DNA of 31,336 bases, from NCBI GenBank assembly GCA_047639575.1, contig JBLIOB010000013.1:1-31336 (forward strand). The letters run 5' to 3'. The notes under the pieces are model-generated. The model was not told the origin of the DNA. It did not search any database and saw nothing but the letters and a program-made list of their open reading frames with translations. The position numbers and the translations under genes are program-made. The DNA comes from JBLIOB01 sp047639575. Its GTDB lineage: Bacteria; Bacteroidota; Bacteroidia; Flavobacteriales_D; Parvicellaceae. Numbering within the stretch: the stretch's first letter is position 1; each line of letters starts with the position of its first letter. Below, one piece after another: positions 8,776 to 16,469 of this stretch.

Positions 8776-9875
8776 ATCTAACTAACTCTTTTTACAAATT
8801 AAGCGCGAAGCGTTTATTTGCGAGTTTACTAGTTCTAGTAATTGGAAGCTCAGTTGCTAATGCACAAGACATTCACTTTGCTCAATCTGCTCAGGTACCT
8901 GTTTTGATCAATCCAGCCAATGCGGGTCTTTTTAATGGTTGGGAAAGAATCATCTTGAATCATAGAGCGCAATGGAATTCAGTTTCATCTCCATATGTTA
9001 CTACTAATGGAAGTTTGGAAATGAATTTAGGTAAACCAAATGTACCTGGTAAGGCTTACGTTGGTTTAGGATTAAACTTCTATACCGACAAAGCGGGAGA
9101 TGCTAAATTTGGAACCACCAAAACAAGCTTAAATGTTTCCGCAATTGTACCAGTTCATGATCATCACACCGTGGCAGTCGGCATTCAATTTGGAGGAGGG
9201 CAGAAAAGTGTCAACCTTGGTCAATTAACTTGGGCGAGTCAATTTGATGGATCTACCGGGACTTTCGACAACACTATAGGAGTTGGTGAACCAATTGGAA
9301 TCGCTTCCAATTTCTTTTTTGACATGGGAATGGGCGCAGTGTATGAATATAAAAATCACAATGTTGGTTTTGGTGCTGGAGAGATTCTAAGAAAAGGTCA
9401 TTTCGGATTATCAATGTTTCACTTAACAAAACCGAAATTAAATTTTGGTGGTAGCGTTGAAAGACTAGATCGAAAGTTTGTTATACATGGAGATGTAATG
9501 GTTAATATTCCAGGCTCTAAAATTTCCATCGAACCTAATCTGGCAATCTTTAAACAAGGCATATTTACAGAACAGTTATATGGTGCCCTTGTTAAAATTG
9601 CTATAAAGTCAGGAACAAAATATACTGGTATTTATACCGAATCATTTTTCTCTTTAGGAGCTAAGATGAGAGTAGGCGATGCGATAATTCCTGAAGTGTT
9701 TCTTGAACTAGATGCATTTAAAGTTGGAATTTCGTATGACTTGAACTTAAGCTTTTCTGAGGCTTCACGGTATATGGGAGGTTTTGAAATTTCTTTTCAA
9801 TGGGCTAACCTGAACACCGCTCTTTTCAAGCGTAGAGGTTCAAAAGGATTTAAGAAACCAGGCCTCGGTGCTTAA
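8772..9875 (+). CDS. PorP/SprF family T9SS membrane protein
   Basis: A 367-residue outer-membrane beta-barrel. A signal peptide ends at about VANAQ and is followed by DIHFAQ and LINPANAG, the hallmark N-terminus of PorP/SprF proteins. Alternating beta strands follow (YVGLGLNFYTDKAGDAKFG). The start overlaps the stop of the CotH-type gene by four bases, so the two are probably translated together. In Flavobacterium johnsoniae, SprF-like proteins are needed to secrete or attach the type B cargo encoded next to them. By analogy, this one should handle the upstream CotH protein. Its own stop overlaps the next start (TAATG). Confidence 0.92.
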   Translation: MNLTNSFYKLSAKRLFASLLVLVIGSSVANAQDIHFAQSAQVPVLINPANAGLFNGWERIILNHRAQWNSVSSPYVTTNGSLEMNLGKPNVPGKAYVGLGLNFYTDKAGDAKFGTTKTSLNVSAIVPVHDHHTVAVGIQFGGGQKSVNLGQLTWASQFDGSTGTFDNTIGVGEPIGIASNFFFDMGMGAVYEYKNHNVGFGAGEILRKGHFGLSMFHLTKPKLNFGGSVERLDRKFVIHGDVMVNIPGSKISIEPNLAIFKQGIFTEQLYGALVKIAIKSGTKYTGIYTESFFSLGAKMRVGDAIIPEVFLELDAFKVGISYDLNLSFSEASRYMGGFEISFQWANLNTALFKRRGSKGFKKPGLGA

Positions 9876-10828
9876 TGAGCCAAATTAAGGAGATCATTAG
9901 AAGATTTAAGCCTATTTACATTGTTAACAATGTCTTAAACTATAATCGTATAGCAAATTCTAAAGAACTTTACTCTGAATTTGGATTGCGTAAAAATAAG
10001 GTTTCTAAAATCTCATCAAGGGATTTTGAAGGAATTGAAAGTGAAAAACCTTGGTTAGACCAATTTGATTCTGCCGAACTACTACCAAAACATAATCATT
10101 TCCAACGTCTATCCCCTCTTCATCAAAAATCGCTATTAGAATGGTCTAAAAATGGTTATGCCGTTTTAGATTCATTTATAAAGGATGAAGAAATTGATCA
10201 GATCAATGTATTTGTTGATCAAATGGTTGAAGAGAGGTCTGCACAATTTAAGTATGACCATAGCTTAAGAATCATGAACGCGGTGCGAACGAATAATGAA
10301 CTTAAGTCGATTGCATGTTCTGAAAAGTTAGAATTAATATTATCAATGTTATTGGGTAAATCTGTATCTAATTTTCAAAGCATTAATTTCCTAAAAGGAA
10401 GCGAACAAAAAGCGCACTCAGACAGCATCCATATGACTACCTTCCCTCTCGGTTATTTGATCGCGGTTTGGATCGCTTTGGAAGACGTTAACGAAGATCA
10501 AGGGCCGTTATTCATTTATCCTGAATCGCATCAATTAGATTACGTGCTAACTGATGACTTCAATAATGAGGGAAATTATCTGTTCTTTAATAAAAATGCT
10601 TACCACAACTATGAAGCTGCAATAGAAAACATAATTGAAGTAAATAACTTCCAAAGAAAAGCTGCTAAAATGAAAAAGGGTGACATTATCATATGGCACG
10701 CTAACTTATTACATGGCGGAGCTAAAATAAAAGACTCGGATACTACTCGGAAAAGCATGGCCCTCCATTATTTTGCCGATGACGTGATCAAATATCATGA
10801 AATCACTCAGAGACCTGCGATCCATTAA
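9875..10828 (+). CDS. phytanoyl-CoA dioxygenase-like Fe(II)/2OG oxygenase
   Basis: A 317-residue protein without signal peptide, so cytoplasmic. The iron-binding triad is visible as H181-x-D183 (AHSDSIHMTTF) and H280 (WHANLLHGG). R292 follows 12 residues later, as expected for the 2-oxoglutarate carboxylate. The GPLFIYPESHQ segment at about 210-220 is typical of the PhyH family. These enzymes hydroxylate small molecules or lipids; the substrate here is unknown. The start codon shares one base with the upstream PorP/SprF stop codon (TAATG), which implies coupled translation with a secretion gene and makes the pairing odd. It ends 6 bases from the convergent lipoprotein gene. Confidence 0.85.
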   Translation: MSQIKEIIRRFKPIYIVNNVLNYNRIANSKELYSEFGLRKNKVSKISSRDFEGIESEKPWLDQFDSAELLPKHNHFQRLSPLHQKSLLEWSKNGYAVLDSFIKDEEIDQINVFVDQMVEERSAQFKYDHSLRIMNAVRTNNELKSIACSEKLELILSMLLGKSVSNFQSINFLKGSEQKAHSDSIHMTTFPLGYLIAVWIALEDVNEDQGPLFIYPESHQLDYVLTDDFNNEGNYLFFNKNAYHNYEAAIENIIEVNNFQRKAAKMKKGDIIIWHANLLHGGAKIKDSDTTRKSMALHYFADDVIKYHEITQRPAIH

Positions 10829-10834
10829 GGCTTT

Positions 10835-11851
10835 TTAGAAAATAATGGCTTGTGGTATAATCCCAGCTTTCACAGAATCAATTAAGGCTCCTCCAGAAGT
10901 TAACCTAAACAGATCCCCAGGCTGAATAAAGTCCTCTGCATCAGTAACATATACCTCATTAGTTATTGGATGAATGGCTAATCCATAAAGTGTGTTTCCG
11001 AATCCAGAAGCCAACGCATTTACATCCAGCTCTAGAGCAGAAATAGACAAAGAAAAGAGTCCATCATTTAAATAGTAAAGCTGATCGCCAGCGCCATTAA
11101 TTTTAAGTTGACTTGGAGATTCACCCAGTGCAAAAGAAAAAGTTGAAATAATTGTATTAGAAATGGGGTTGAACTTTACAATTGACGCGGGAGTTGAAAC
11201 AGAGCCCGCACATAAAACCCAAAGTAATTCGTTTTGGTCTTTTACGATAGACGTTGGAGCTAATCCAATATTTACAGAATCAATAACAGCGTTAGACGAA
11301 GTGTCAATTCTCAACAATGAACTATTAAGGGGTCTAGTGGCATAAACCTCTCCATTAGCAACTTGCATCTCCTCCACCCAACCATCTACTGGAACTACTG
11401 AGGAAATAGAATAGTCTAGAAGATTAATTATCGATATTGAAGAAGAGAATAAATCAGTGACATACGCTCGACTACCATTAAGAGGCAGTATATAACGGGG
11501 ACTTGTCAATCCAGTGATTTCCGCATTGATATCCAAAGTACCAGTGTCAAGAGAAATTACTTTCCCTGAATTATTAACCACAATTAAGTACTCAGCATTC
11601 CATCTAACGCCAGATTGAACTACATCTCCCAAGGAAGACGAATTAACACTTGAGAAAACTCCGTTGGCGATATTGAAATCATCGGGACTGTAAGCACTAA
11701 TCGAAGCATTCCCCCATCCGAAATTACCTTCATTTAGAATAAGAACTTTTTCACCACTAAATAACGGATCGGTCTGATGTTGTGGTCCAATTTCCTGTTT
11801 TTTGCAAGTAACAAAAAGCAAGCAAACAGTTATGATGATTAAATTTCTCAA
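10835..11851 (-). CDS. beta-propeller lipoprotein, BtuG-like (DUF5074-like)
   Basis: A 338-residue protein. A lipoprotein signal peptide ends in FVTC-KK (cysteine 16), so it is lipid-anchored. The rest consists of YVTN/YncE-type blades (VLILNEGNFGWGNASI, SPRYILPLNGSRAYVTD, NEVYVTD), about seven by eye. The VLILNEGNFGxGNASIS opening matches the Bacteroidota DUF5074/YncE-like group. I believe this group includes BtuG, the high-affinity surface B12-binding propeller of Bacteroides; that link is recalled, not checked. The start is TTG: the frame has a stop two codons upstream, and the lipobox requires this start. The TTG overlaps the receptor's TGA stop (TTGA). As the last gene of a cobalamin-riboswitch operon, directly behind a BtuB-like receptor, it most likely captures corrinoids on the cell surface and hands them to the receptor. 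Confidence 0.85.
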   Translation of the reverse strand: MRNLIIITVCLLFVTCKKQEIGPQHQTDPLFSGEKVLILNEGNFGWGNASISAYSPDDFNIANGVFSSVNSSSLGDVVQSGVRWNAEYLIVVNNSGKVISLDTGTLDINAEITGLTSPRYILPLNGSRAYVTDLFSSSISIINLLDYSISSVVPVDGWVEEMQVANGEVYATRPLNSSLLRIDTSSNAVIDSVNIGLAPTSIVKDQNELLWVLCAGSVSTPASIVKFNPISNTIISTFSFALGESPSQLKINGAGDQLYYLNDGLFSLSISALELDVNALASGFGNTLYGLAIHPITNEVYVTDAEDFIQPGDLFRLTSGGALIDSVKAGIIPQAIIF

Positions 11852-13911
11852 AACTTAACCTCCCCCATTAATCTAAAGTTTATGCCGGGCATAGCCCTAT
11901 TAGGCATTACTTGATATTCTTCATTGAACAAATTGTTCACCTTGACACTTAATTTTATGGATTCAGATCCTTTTTTACTGAACGTCTTGCTTAATAACAA
12001 TGAAGAAGGTGCATAATATGGCATATAACTTTCATTTGCTGCATCAATAAAGACTTTAGAAGTGATCGCTTGAGTGAATATTATAGCCCACGACTGGTAG
12101 TGATATTCGAGCATGTACTTTAGATTATGTCTTGGAATGAAAATGAGCATCTTATTTAATCCAGCATCATTTTCAACGGTACTTTCTGTCACTCGGTTAT
12201 TAGTCAATGCATAATTAATCTGCACCAACCCATGCTGTTCATAGTCTGAAGAGATTTGTCGCCAAACACTATATGAAATTTCAAGGCCTGAATTTTGAAC
12301 TTTTTTAATGTTTTGCGGCTCCCAATACTTACCATTTGGGGTCCAAATAATCCAGTCTGAAATATTCGAATAGAATCCGGTTATGTCAATATTGTGATCT
12401 CTGTTATAACCTTCACCATCTTCCTTCACTTTGGAAACGTACATCCGCACGTTTAACCCAGCATCCACGGAATAACCAATCTCTGGTCTCAGATTTGGAT
12501 TTCCCCCAGGGTTCCAAAAAAGATCATTCAAACTTGGCATTTTATAATTCCGAGCGCCATTCCATTTCAACCTAACTCTACTTAATGAATTTTGAAAAGT
12601 TTTGCTTTCCTTAAATAATTTAAGATCGATATAACCTCCTAACCCAGGCAGTAAAGGGTTGAGTACTCCATCAACTAACTCCGTTCTTAAATTGATAAAA
12701 TAATTATGTCGCAAGGTTTTATGTTTTAACCGGATATTATTGCTAGCAATATTTCGAACAATTTTATCTTCAAAATTTGGACTATTCGCGCGCTCTGACC
12801 TTACTGTAAACTGCGTAAGTAAAGTCCATATTTTTTTAATTACAAATTGCGATTCATTCTGTACAAACAAACTTTTGTTAGCGTTATCGCTTGACAAATC
12901 TATCGTTGGATTGGAATAGACTAATCTTGATTTCGTCCCTCCTATTTTTATTTGATTATTCCATTTGGCCCCATGAAATTGATGATCAATAATGCCCATC
13001 ATTGTTTCATCTAATTGACGTTCACCCTGAGTTTCCACTCCAATAATTGGTGCTAAACCTCTATTTCCATCAGAAATATGAAATGATCCTTTCAACTCAT
13101 GCTTTCCTTTAAACCAGCCAATCGTAGAATTTAAACCATACTGTTCGAAATCAGAGTTAACTAGCTCTTTTTTAACCACATTCATTCCAGTGCGATCGTT
13201 ATACTCGAAATTATTCTGGGATCTTGTATGAATTGCGTTAACGGTAAACCCAAAGTTCTTCTTGCCTAAGTCAAATCGAAGTGCTGATTCATCTAAGCCG
13301 AAACTACCGTAGGATTTTCGGAACCATGTGTTTTCATGTTCCGTCCATCGTAACGAATTCAACAACTCAATTGATCCACCTAGAGCCCCGCTAGTATAGG
13401 CTGAGCCAGATCCATATGTCAACCTCATTGCGTCAAATAAATTCGCATTAAGAATTGACAAATCTGATTGGCCCAAGGTTGAGGAGTTCACAGGAATTCC
13501 ATTCCAATATACTTGGGTATGCCCTGCCCCTGTTCCTCGAATAGAAGGAGAAGCTAATCCAGAACCATATTCTTTAACGTAAACATTAGTCATGGATTTT
13601 AAAACATCGGCAACTGAGGTCAGCGCTAATCTTTTAATTGCTGAATGGTAAAACCCTTGAGTTTTTAAATTCTCTTTATCCTTATCTAATCGGAAACTAG
13701 TCACTCTAATTTCTGGAATTATTCTAACTGGTGTATCCCCGGTTGGGTAAGGTGTTGACTGTGGTGGTCTATAGTTTCTAATGATTACCGGTATTGAATC
13801 ACGAGAAATACTGGGCTGAACTATTTTTGACGAATCAATTAATATTGTGTCCTGAGCAAGACTAGCTCCAGAAATGAAAAATAGAAGGAACGCAAACCAC
13901 AGGATTCTCAT
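11848..13911 (-). CDS. btuB: TonB-dependent receptor, probable vitamin B12 transporter
   Basis: A 687-residue outer-membrane receptor. The signal peptide ends near ASLAQ (residue 20). A plug domain spans about 75-190 (SVADVLKSMTNVYVKEYG, PSIRGTGAGHTQVYWNGIPV, SGALGGSIELLNS). A beta-barrel follows to the C-terminus, including PSLNDLFWNPGGNPNLRPE, common in BtuB-like receptors, and a terminal NLFNEEYQVMPNRAMPG then phenylalanine. No N-terminal carboxypeptidase-like domain of the SusC type is seen. The plug fold alone does not fix the substrate. Cobalamin is inferred from the AdoCbl riboswitch at the head of the operon and from the BtuG-like partner downstream. The start overlaps the upstream gene by ATGA. 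Confidence 0.9.
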   Translation of the reverse strand: MRILWFAFLLFFISGASLAQDTILIDSSKIVQPSISRDSIPVIIRNYRPPQSTPYPTGDTPVRIIPEIRVTSFRLDKDKENLKTQGFYHSAIKRLALTSVADVLKSMTNVYVKEYGSGLASPSIRGTGAGHTQVYWNGIPVNSSTLGQSDLSILNANLFDAMRLTYGSGSAYTSGALGGSIELLNSLRWTEHENTWFRKSYGSFGLDESALRFDLGKKNFGFTVNAIHTRSQNNFEYNDRTGMNVVKKELVNSDFEQYGLNSTIGWFKGKHELKGSFHISDGNRGLAPIIGVETQGERQLDETMMGIIDHQFHGAKWNNQIKIGGTKSRLVYSNPTIDLSSDNANKSLFVQNESQFVIKKIWTLLTQFTVRSERANSPNFEDKIVRNIASNNIRLKHKTLRHNYFINLRTELVDGVLNPLLPGLGGYIDLKLFKESKTFQNSLSRVRLKWNGARNYKMPSLNDLFWNPGGNPNLRPEIGYSVDAGLNVRMYVSKVKEDGEGYNRDHNIDITGFYSNISDWIIWTPNGKYWEPQNIKKVQNSGLEISYSVWRQISSDYEQHGLVQINYALTNNRVTESTVENDAGLNKMLIFIPRHNLKYMLEYHYQSWAIIFTQAITSKVFIDAANESYMPYYAPSSLLLSKTFSKKGSESIKLSVKVNNLFNEEYQVMPNRAMPGINFRLMGEVKF

Positions 13912-14861
13912 CTTTTGAATATTAGATGAGATGAGCTAACTGAATCCATAAATATCTTAGCAACATATTGTCCTGCAGGAAGTTTATGCAAATCAACCAA
14001 AGAGCTCATTGATTGCAAAATCAGTCGCCCCTGTATATCAAATAGCTCTACGCGTTCGAATCCATTTGCGTCAATTTGAAGAAAATGCGAAGTCGGGTTC
14101 GGATATAATTTTATAGCGTTTTCTATAGTTAGAATATCGGTTGCTGGACTAAAATTCATAACGCCTATTGCATCCAGATCAAAGCCAGAAGAAGGAAAAG
14201 GAGTTGGGAAAGGATCATTGATTGGATATCCAAACTGGTCATAGCTAGCATATAAAGGATTGATAGATCCAACACAATCAATCAACTTAACAAATCGAAC
14301 ATCGTTAATATCCAAACCTATAATTCCTGTCATCTCCTGCAAATCAAACGGGGTACCGAATTGGGCTCGATACTTACCAGCAAGATTATTTAAATGGGTT
14401 GCATCCGTAAAGCCGAACCCATCAATTTGGCTAGTATCTGGCGTAGTTGAAGTTGCAGGAAATCTAAAAAAGTTAAGGCCATCAGAACTTACTTCTACAA
14501 ATGCCAGCTCGAGGAAAGAGTCACTAAATGAATTTTCAAAAATGGCGAAATCTGGACCGGGTCCATTAAATATGGAACCGTTAAAGGTCAATGTAGCTGA
14601 ACCAGAATCTCCAAGGCTTAAGATTGAGGGATTTGAGGCACCTAAAGCATCCGTAGTCACACCAAAAGTGGCCAAGCCAAGGCTGGTATCAGCAATATTC
14701 ATGTATCCCCTATCAACCTCGCAACCTGCAGCCCAAGCAACGATGCTGCTAGAATCTTTATGCACTGCTGTAGTTCCTACAATTCCAGCTGAAGCAGGAA
14801 ATGACCCTTGCCCAAAAGCAGGCAAGGTCACAACCAATAATATAATTGTAAGTAATCTCAA
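13908..14861 (-). CDS. secreted T9SS type A cargo protein, B12 operon
   Basis: A 317-residue protein. Signal peptide at 1-18 (LLTIILLVVTLPAFGQ). The core at about 20-240 carries AWAAGCEVDRGY, LGDSGSATLTF, GPGPDFAIFENSF (100-112), LELAFVEVSSDGLNFFRFP, LAGKYRAQFGTPFDL and SSGFDLDAIGVMN. I recognise this as a widespread but uncharacterised secreted-protein family, seen elsewhere with other anchoring signals. A type A sorting domain at 247-317 (LYPNPTS, VELFDIQGRLI, LPAGQYVAKI) predicts T9SS export and surface attachment or release. The start is TTG, one base after the upstream stop; a TGA lies five codons upstream in the same frame, and the signal peptide begins right at this codon. Operon position suggests a role in corrinoid capture; no binding activity can be read from sequence. 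Confidence 0.85.
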   Translation of the reverse strand: MRLLTIILLVVTLPAFGQGSFPASAGIVGTTAVHKDSSSIVAWAAGCEVDRGYMNIADTSLGLATFGVTTDALGASNPSILSLGDSGSATLTFNGSIFNGPGPDFAIFENSFSDSFLELAFVEVSSDGLNFFRFPATSTTPDTSQIDGFGFTDATHLNNLAGKYRAQFGTPFDLQEMTGIIGLDINDVRFVKLIDCVGSINPLYASYDQFGYPINDPFPTPFPSSGFDLDAIGVMNFSPATDILTIENAIKLYPNPTSHFLQIDANGFERVELFDIQGRLILQSMSSLVDLHKLPAGQYVAKIFMDSVSSSHLIFKR

Positions 14862-14862
14862 C

Positions 14863-15858
14863 TTATTGTTTGATCAACTTGGCAGTTGAAATTCCGACTG
14901 CTTGCCTTAGAACCATTTGATAAATGCCTTTAGACAATGCAGAAACATCTAATGATCCAGTCCCAAACACTTGCGTTGCTTGAACTAATTGTCCGTCTAT
15001 AGAATAGATTTCAAGCTGACCCGCAGCGTCATTAATAAGGATTTGATCAGTAGCCGGATTAGGATAAAAACTTAGTTCCGCAATTTCATTCTCCTTGATA
15101 CTTGTCGCATAATTTCCAGTAATATGATCCAAACAAAAGAATGCCGGAGTGTTCATTCCAAAAGAACCGACATCAGAGCTGGATAGAACAAAGTTCAGAC
15201 TATCCATGAAGCCGGACATTAAAACAACATTCCAATTATCACTAATATAATCTAAAGAATCATTAGAAAAGCGGTAATCTGCAAGGTAAACTTCTTGACT
15301 ATCCACTAAGCCACCTAACATAAAACCATAAACGGTCAACTTGTACCAATCTTCCCCATTTGTTCCATCAACTGCCCCCAGTGCATCAAGTGAATCTCCA
15401 AACACTTTTCCAAAAGTATCTCCATTTAGCATAGATTGAGCCGCATATGTCGATGTTGAAACAAAGAATTCAGGATTATCAACTCCCATAGATATCCCGC
15501 CAATATTAATTAATGCTAATCCAACATTTCCATAAGCACTAGCGACTGCGTAATTATCACTACCACCGAATCCACTTCCCACAAAAGAAGAAAATTGATT
15601 TCCAGCGGTAGTTACATCTGTTTCATTCGAATAGGCCCAACCCGCAGCCCAATACCCGCCAAATGCAGTGTCATACACGTTGGCGAAATTCCATTGCAAA
15701 CAATTCGTTGTGAATCCACCAGTTAAATCTGATCCATCCCAGTGAGATTCTGAGGATAGCGTTAATCCTTCAAAATCTGTTGTGCAAATTCCTTTTTCTT
15801 GTGCCATTGAGCTAAACCCAATAGTTAATCCTAAAATTGATAAGTAAATTTTTTTCAT
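14863..15858 (-). CDS. DUF4465-like T9SS type A cargo protein
   Basis: A 331-residue protein. Signal peptide at 1-20 (LSILGLTIGFSSMAQ). Residues about 27-245 match the DUF4465 pattern: FEGLTLSSESHWDGSDLTGG, then a WxGWAYSN-like AGWAYSNETDVTTAGNQF, then GSDNYAVASAYG and later DWYKLTVYGFMLGG. This suggests a jelly-roll-like secreted domain. Residues 256-331 form a type A sorting domain (LSFYPNPATDQILI, LEIYSIDGQLV, LSKGIYQMVL). It is the first gene after the cobalamin riboswitch and so the most directly controlled one. A role as an extracellular or surface corrinoid-binding protein is inferred from context. The ATG is preceded by an A-rich stretch, as is usual for Bacteroidota start sites. Confidence 0.87.
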   Translation of the reverse strand: MKKIYLSILGLTIGFSSMAQEKGICTTDFEGLTLSSESHWDGSDLTGGFTTNCLQWNFANVYDTAFGGYWAAGWAYSNETDVTTAGNQFSSFVGSGFGGSDNYAVASAYGNVGLALINIGGISMGVDNPEFFVSTSTYAAQSMLNGDTFGKVFGDSLDALGAVDGTNGEDWYKLTVYGFMLGGLVDSQEVYLADYRFSNDSLDYISDNWNVVLMSGFMDSLNFVLSSSDVGSFGMNTPAFFCLDHITGNYATSIKENEIAELSFYPNPATDQILINDAAGQLEIYSIDGQLVQATQVFGTGSLDVSALSKGIYQMVLRQAVGISTAKLIKQ

Positions 15859-15871
15859 TCTTTTTAAATTT

Positions 15872-15898
15872 AACGATCCGTTTATTTTTAAGATCGTT
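15872..15898 (-). promoter_or_regulatory. leader hairpin before the B12 operon start codon
   Basis: In the transcript, AACGATC (15892-15898) pairs with GATCGTT (15872-15878) across a 13-base AT-rich loop. The hairpin ends 13 bases before the ATG at 15858. It lies between the riboswitch aptamer and the first gene and may be part of the expression platform. There is no adjacent U-run, so it does not look like an intrinsic terminator. Confidence 0.45.
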
Positions 15899-15990
15899 GA
15901 TTAATAAAAAGAGAGAAAAGACTTCGATTAGAATTACCTGCGCAATTCACATATCGATGCTTTTATCCCGAAAGCTTGATTGTGCATTTT

Positions 15991-16144
15991 GGCAGGTCTT
16001 CTGGCTCACTTCGCTTGTTATTTCCTTCCCATTTACCGGGGGCAAACAGTGGTTTAAATAACATCTTGAAGCTTACAGCTACGGGAATAGCCTAGGATTT
16101 ACACCTAGTTCCCTTTTAATCCATTAGCGTTAACTAATAGAACC
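15991..16144 (-). ncRNA. adenosylcobalamin riboswitch (AdoCbl aptamer)
   Basis: Read on the minus strand, the region contains the conserved blocks of the cobalamin riboswitch in the correct order: GGTTC (start, near 16144), AAAAGGGAA, GGTGTAAATCC, CCCGTAGCTGTAAGC, CCACTG, TGGGAAGG, and GAGCCAGAAGACCTGCC ending at 15991. These correspond to the B12-box core and the 3' GCCAGxAGACCUGCC end. It sits 132 bases upstream of the first gene of the operon and should repress it when adenosylcobalamin is plentiful. Confidence 0.95.
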
Positions 16145-16155
16145 AATTAGCGTTG

Positions 16156-16163
16156 CAAATGTA
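16156..16163 (-). promoter_or_regulatory. Bacteroidota -7 promoter element before riboswitch
   Basis: On the minus strand the octamer reads TACATTTG, a full match to TAnnTTTG. It ends 11 bases before the first conserved riboswitch base, so transcription would start within a few bases of the aptamer. No clear TTTG was found at the -33 distance, which lowers confidence. Confidence 0.45.
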
Positions 16164-16469
16164 ACTACATTTTGGGAGATAAGCCTATTTACTTCGAAAT
16201 TGTGAAATGTTGGTATTCAGTCGAATACTTTTTTAATTTCTTAGAATAACGTTGTTATCATCATCCAGCAAATATTCTAACCCATTTTTTGCTGCAACTC
16301 CACTTCATAACGCTAGTCTTTTTAATAAGATATAAATTCAAAATTTAGATTAACTCTATACTGGATTATTACTTCGTTTGTCTTATTGGAATTCACGAAA
16401 TCATTCATTCATCATAAAAATAATATAAACGATGTGTGCGCGATATAGTCTTTTGCTTATTTTCGCGCC
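16164..16469. other. AT-rich spacer between B12 operon and DUF1015 gene
   Basis: 306 bases of divergent intergenic DNA. The octamer at 16458-16465 reads TATTTTCG, near the -7 consensus but only 4 bases before the ATG and without a TTG at -33, so I do not call it a promoter. I see no small gene, RNA or repeat here. Confidence 0.5.

Noticed and set aside
14260..14889. A 209-codon open frame on the plus strand
   Set aside because: It lies antisense to the second B12-operon gene, which has a signal peptide, a recognised family core and a sorting domain; the antisense product matches nothing.
15872..15898. Intrinsic terminator after the riboswitch
   Set aside because: The hairpin stem is only 7 bp, AT-containing and not followed by a U-run; translational control is more likely.
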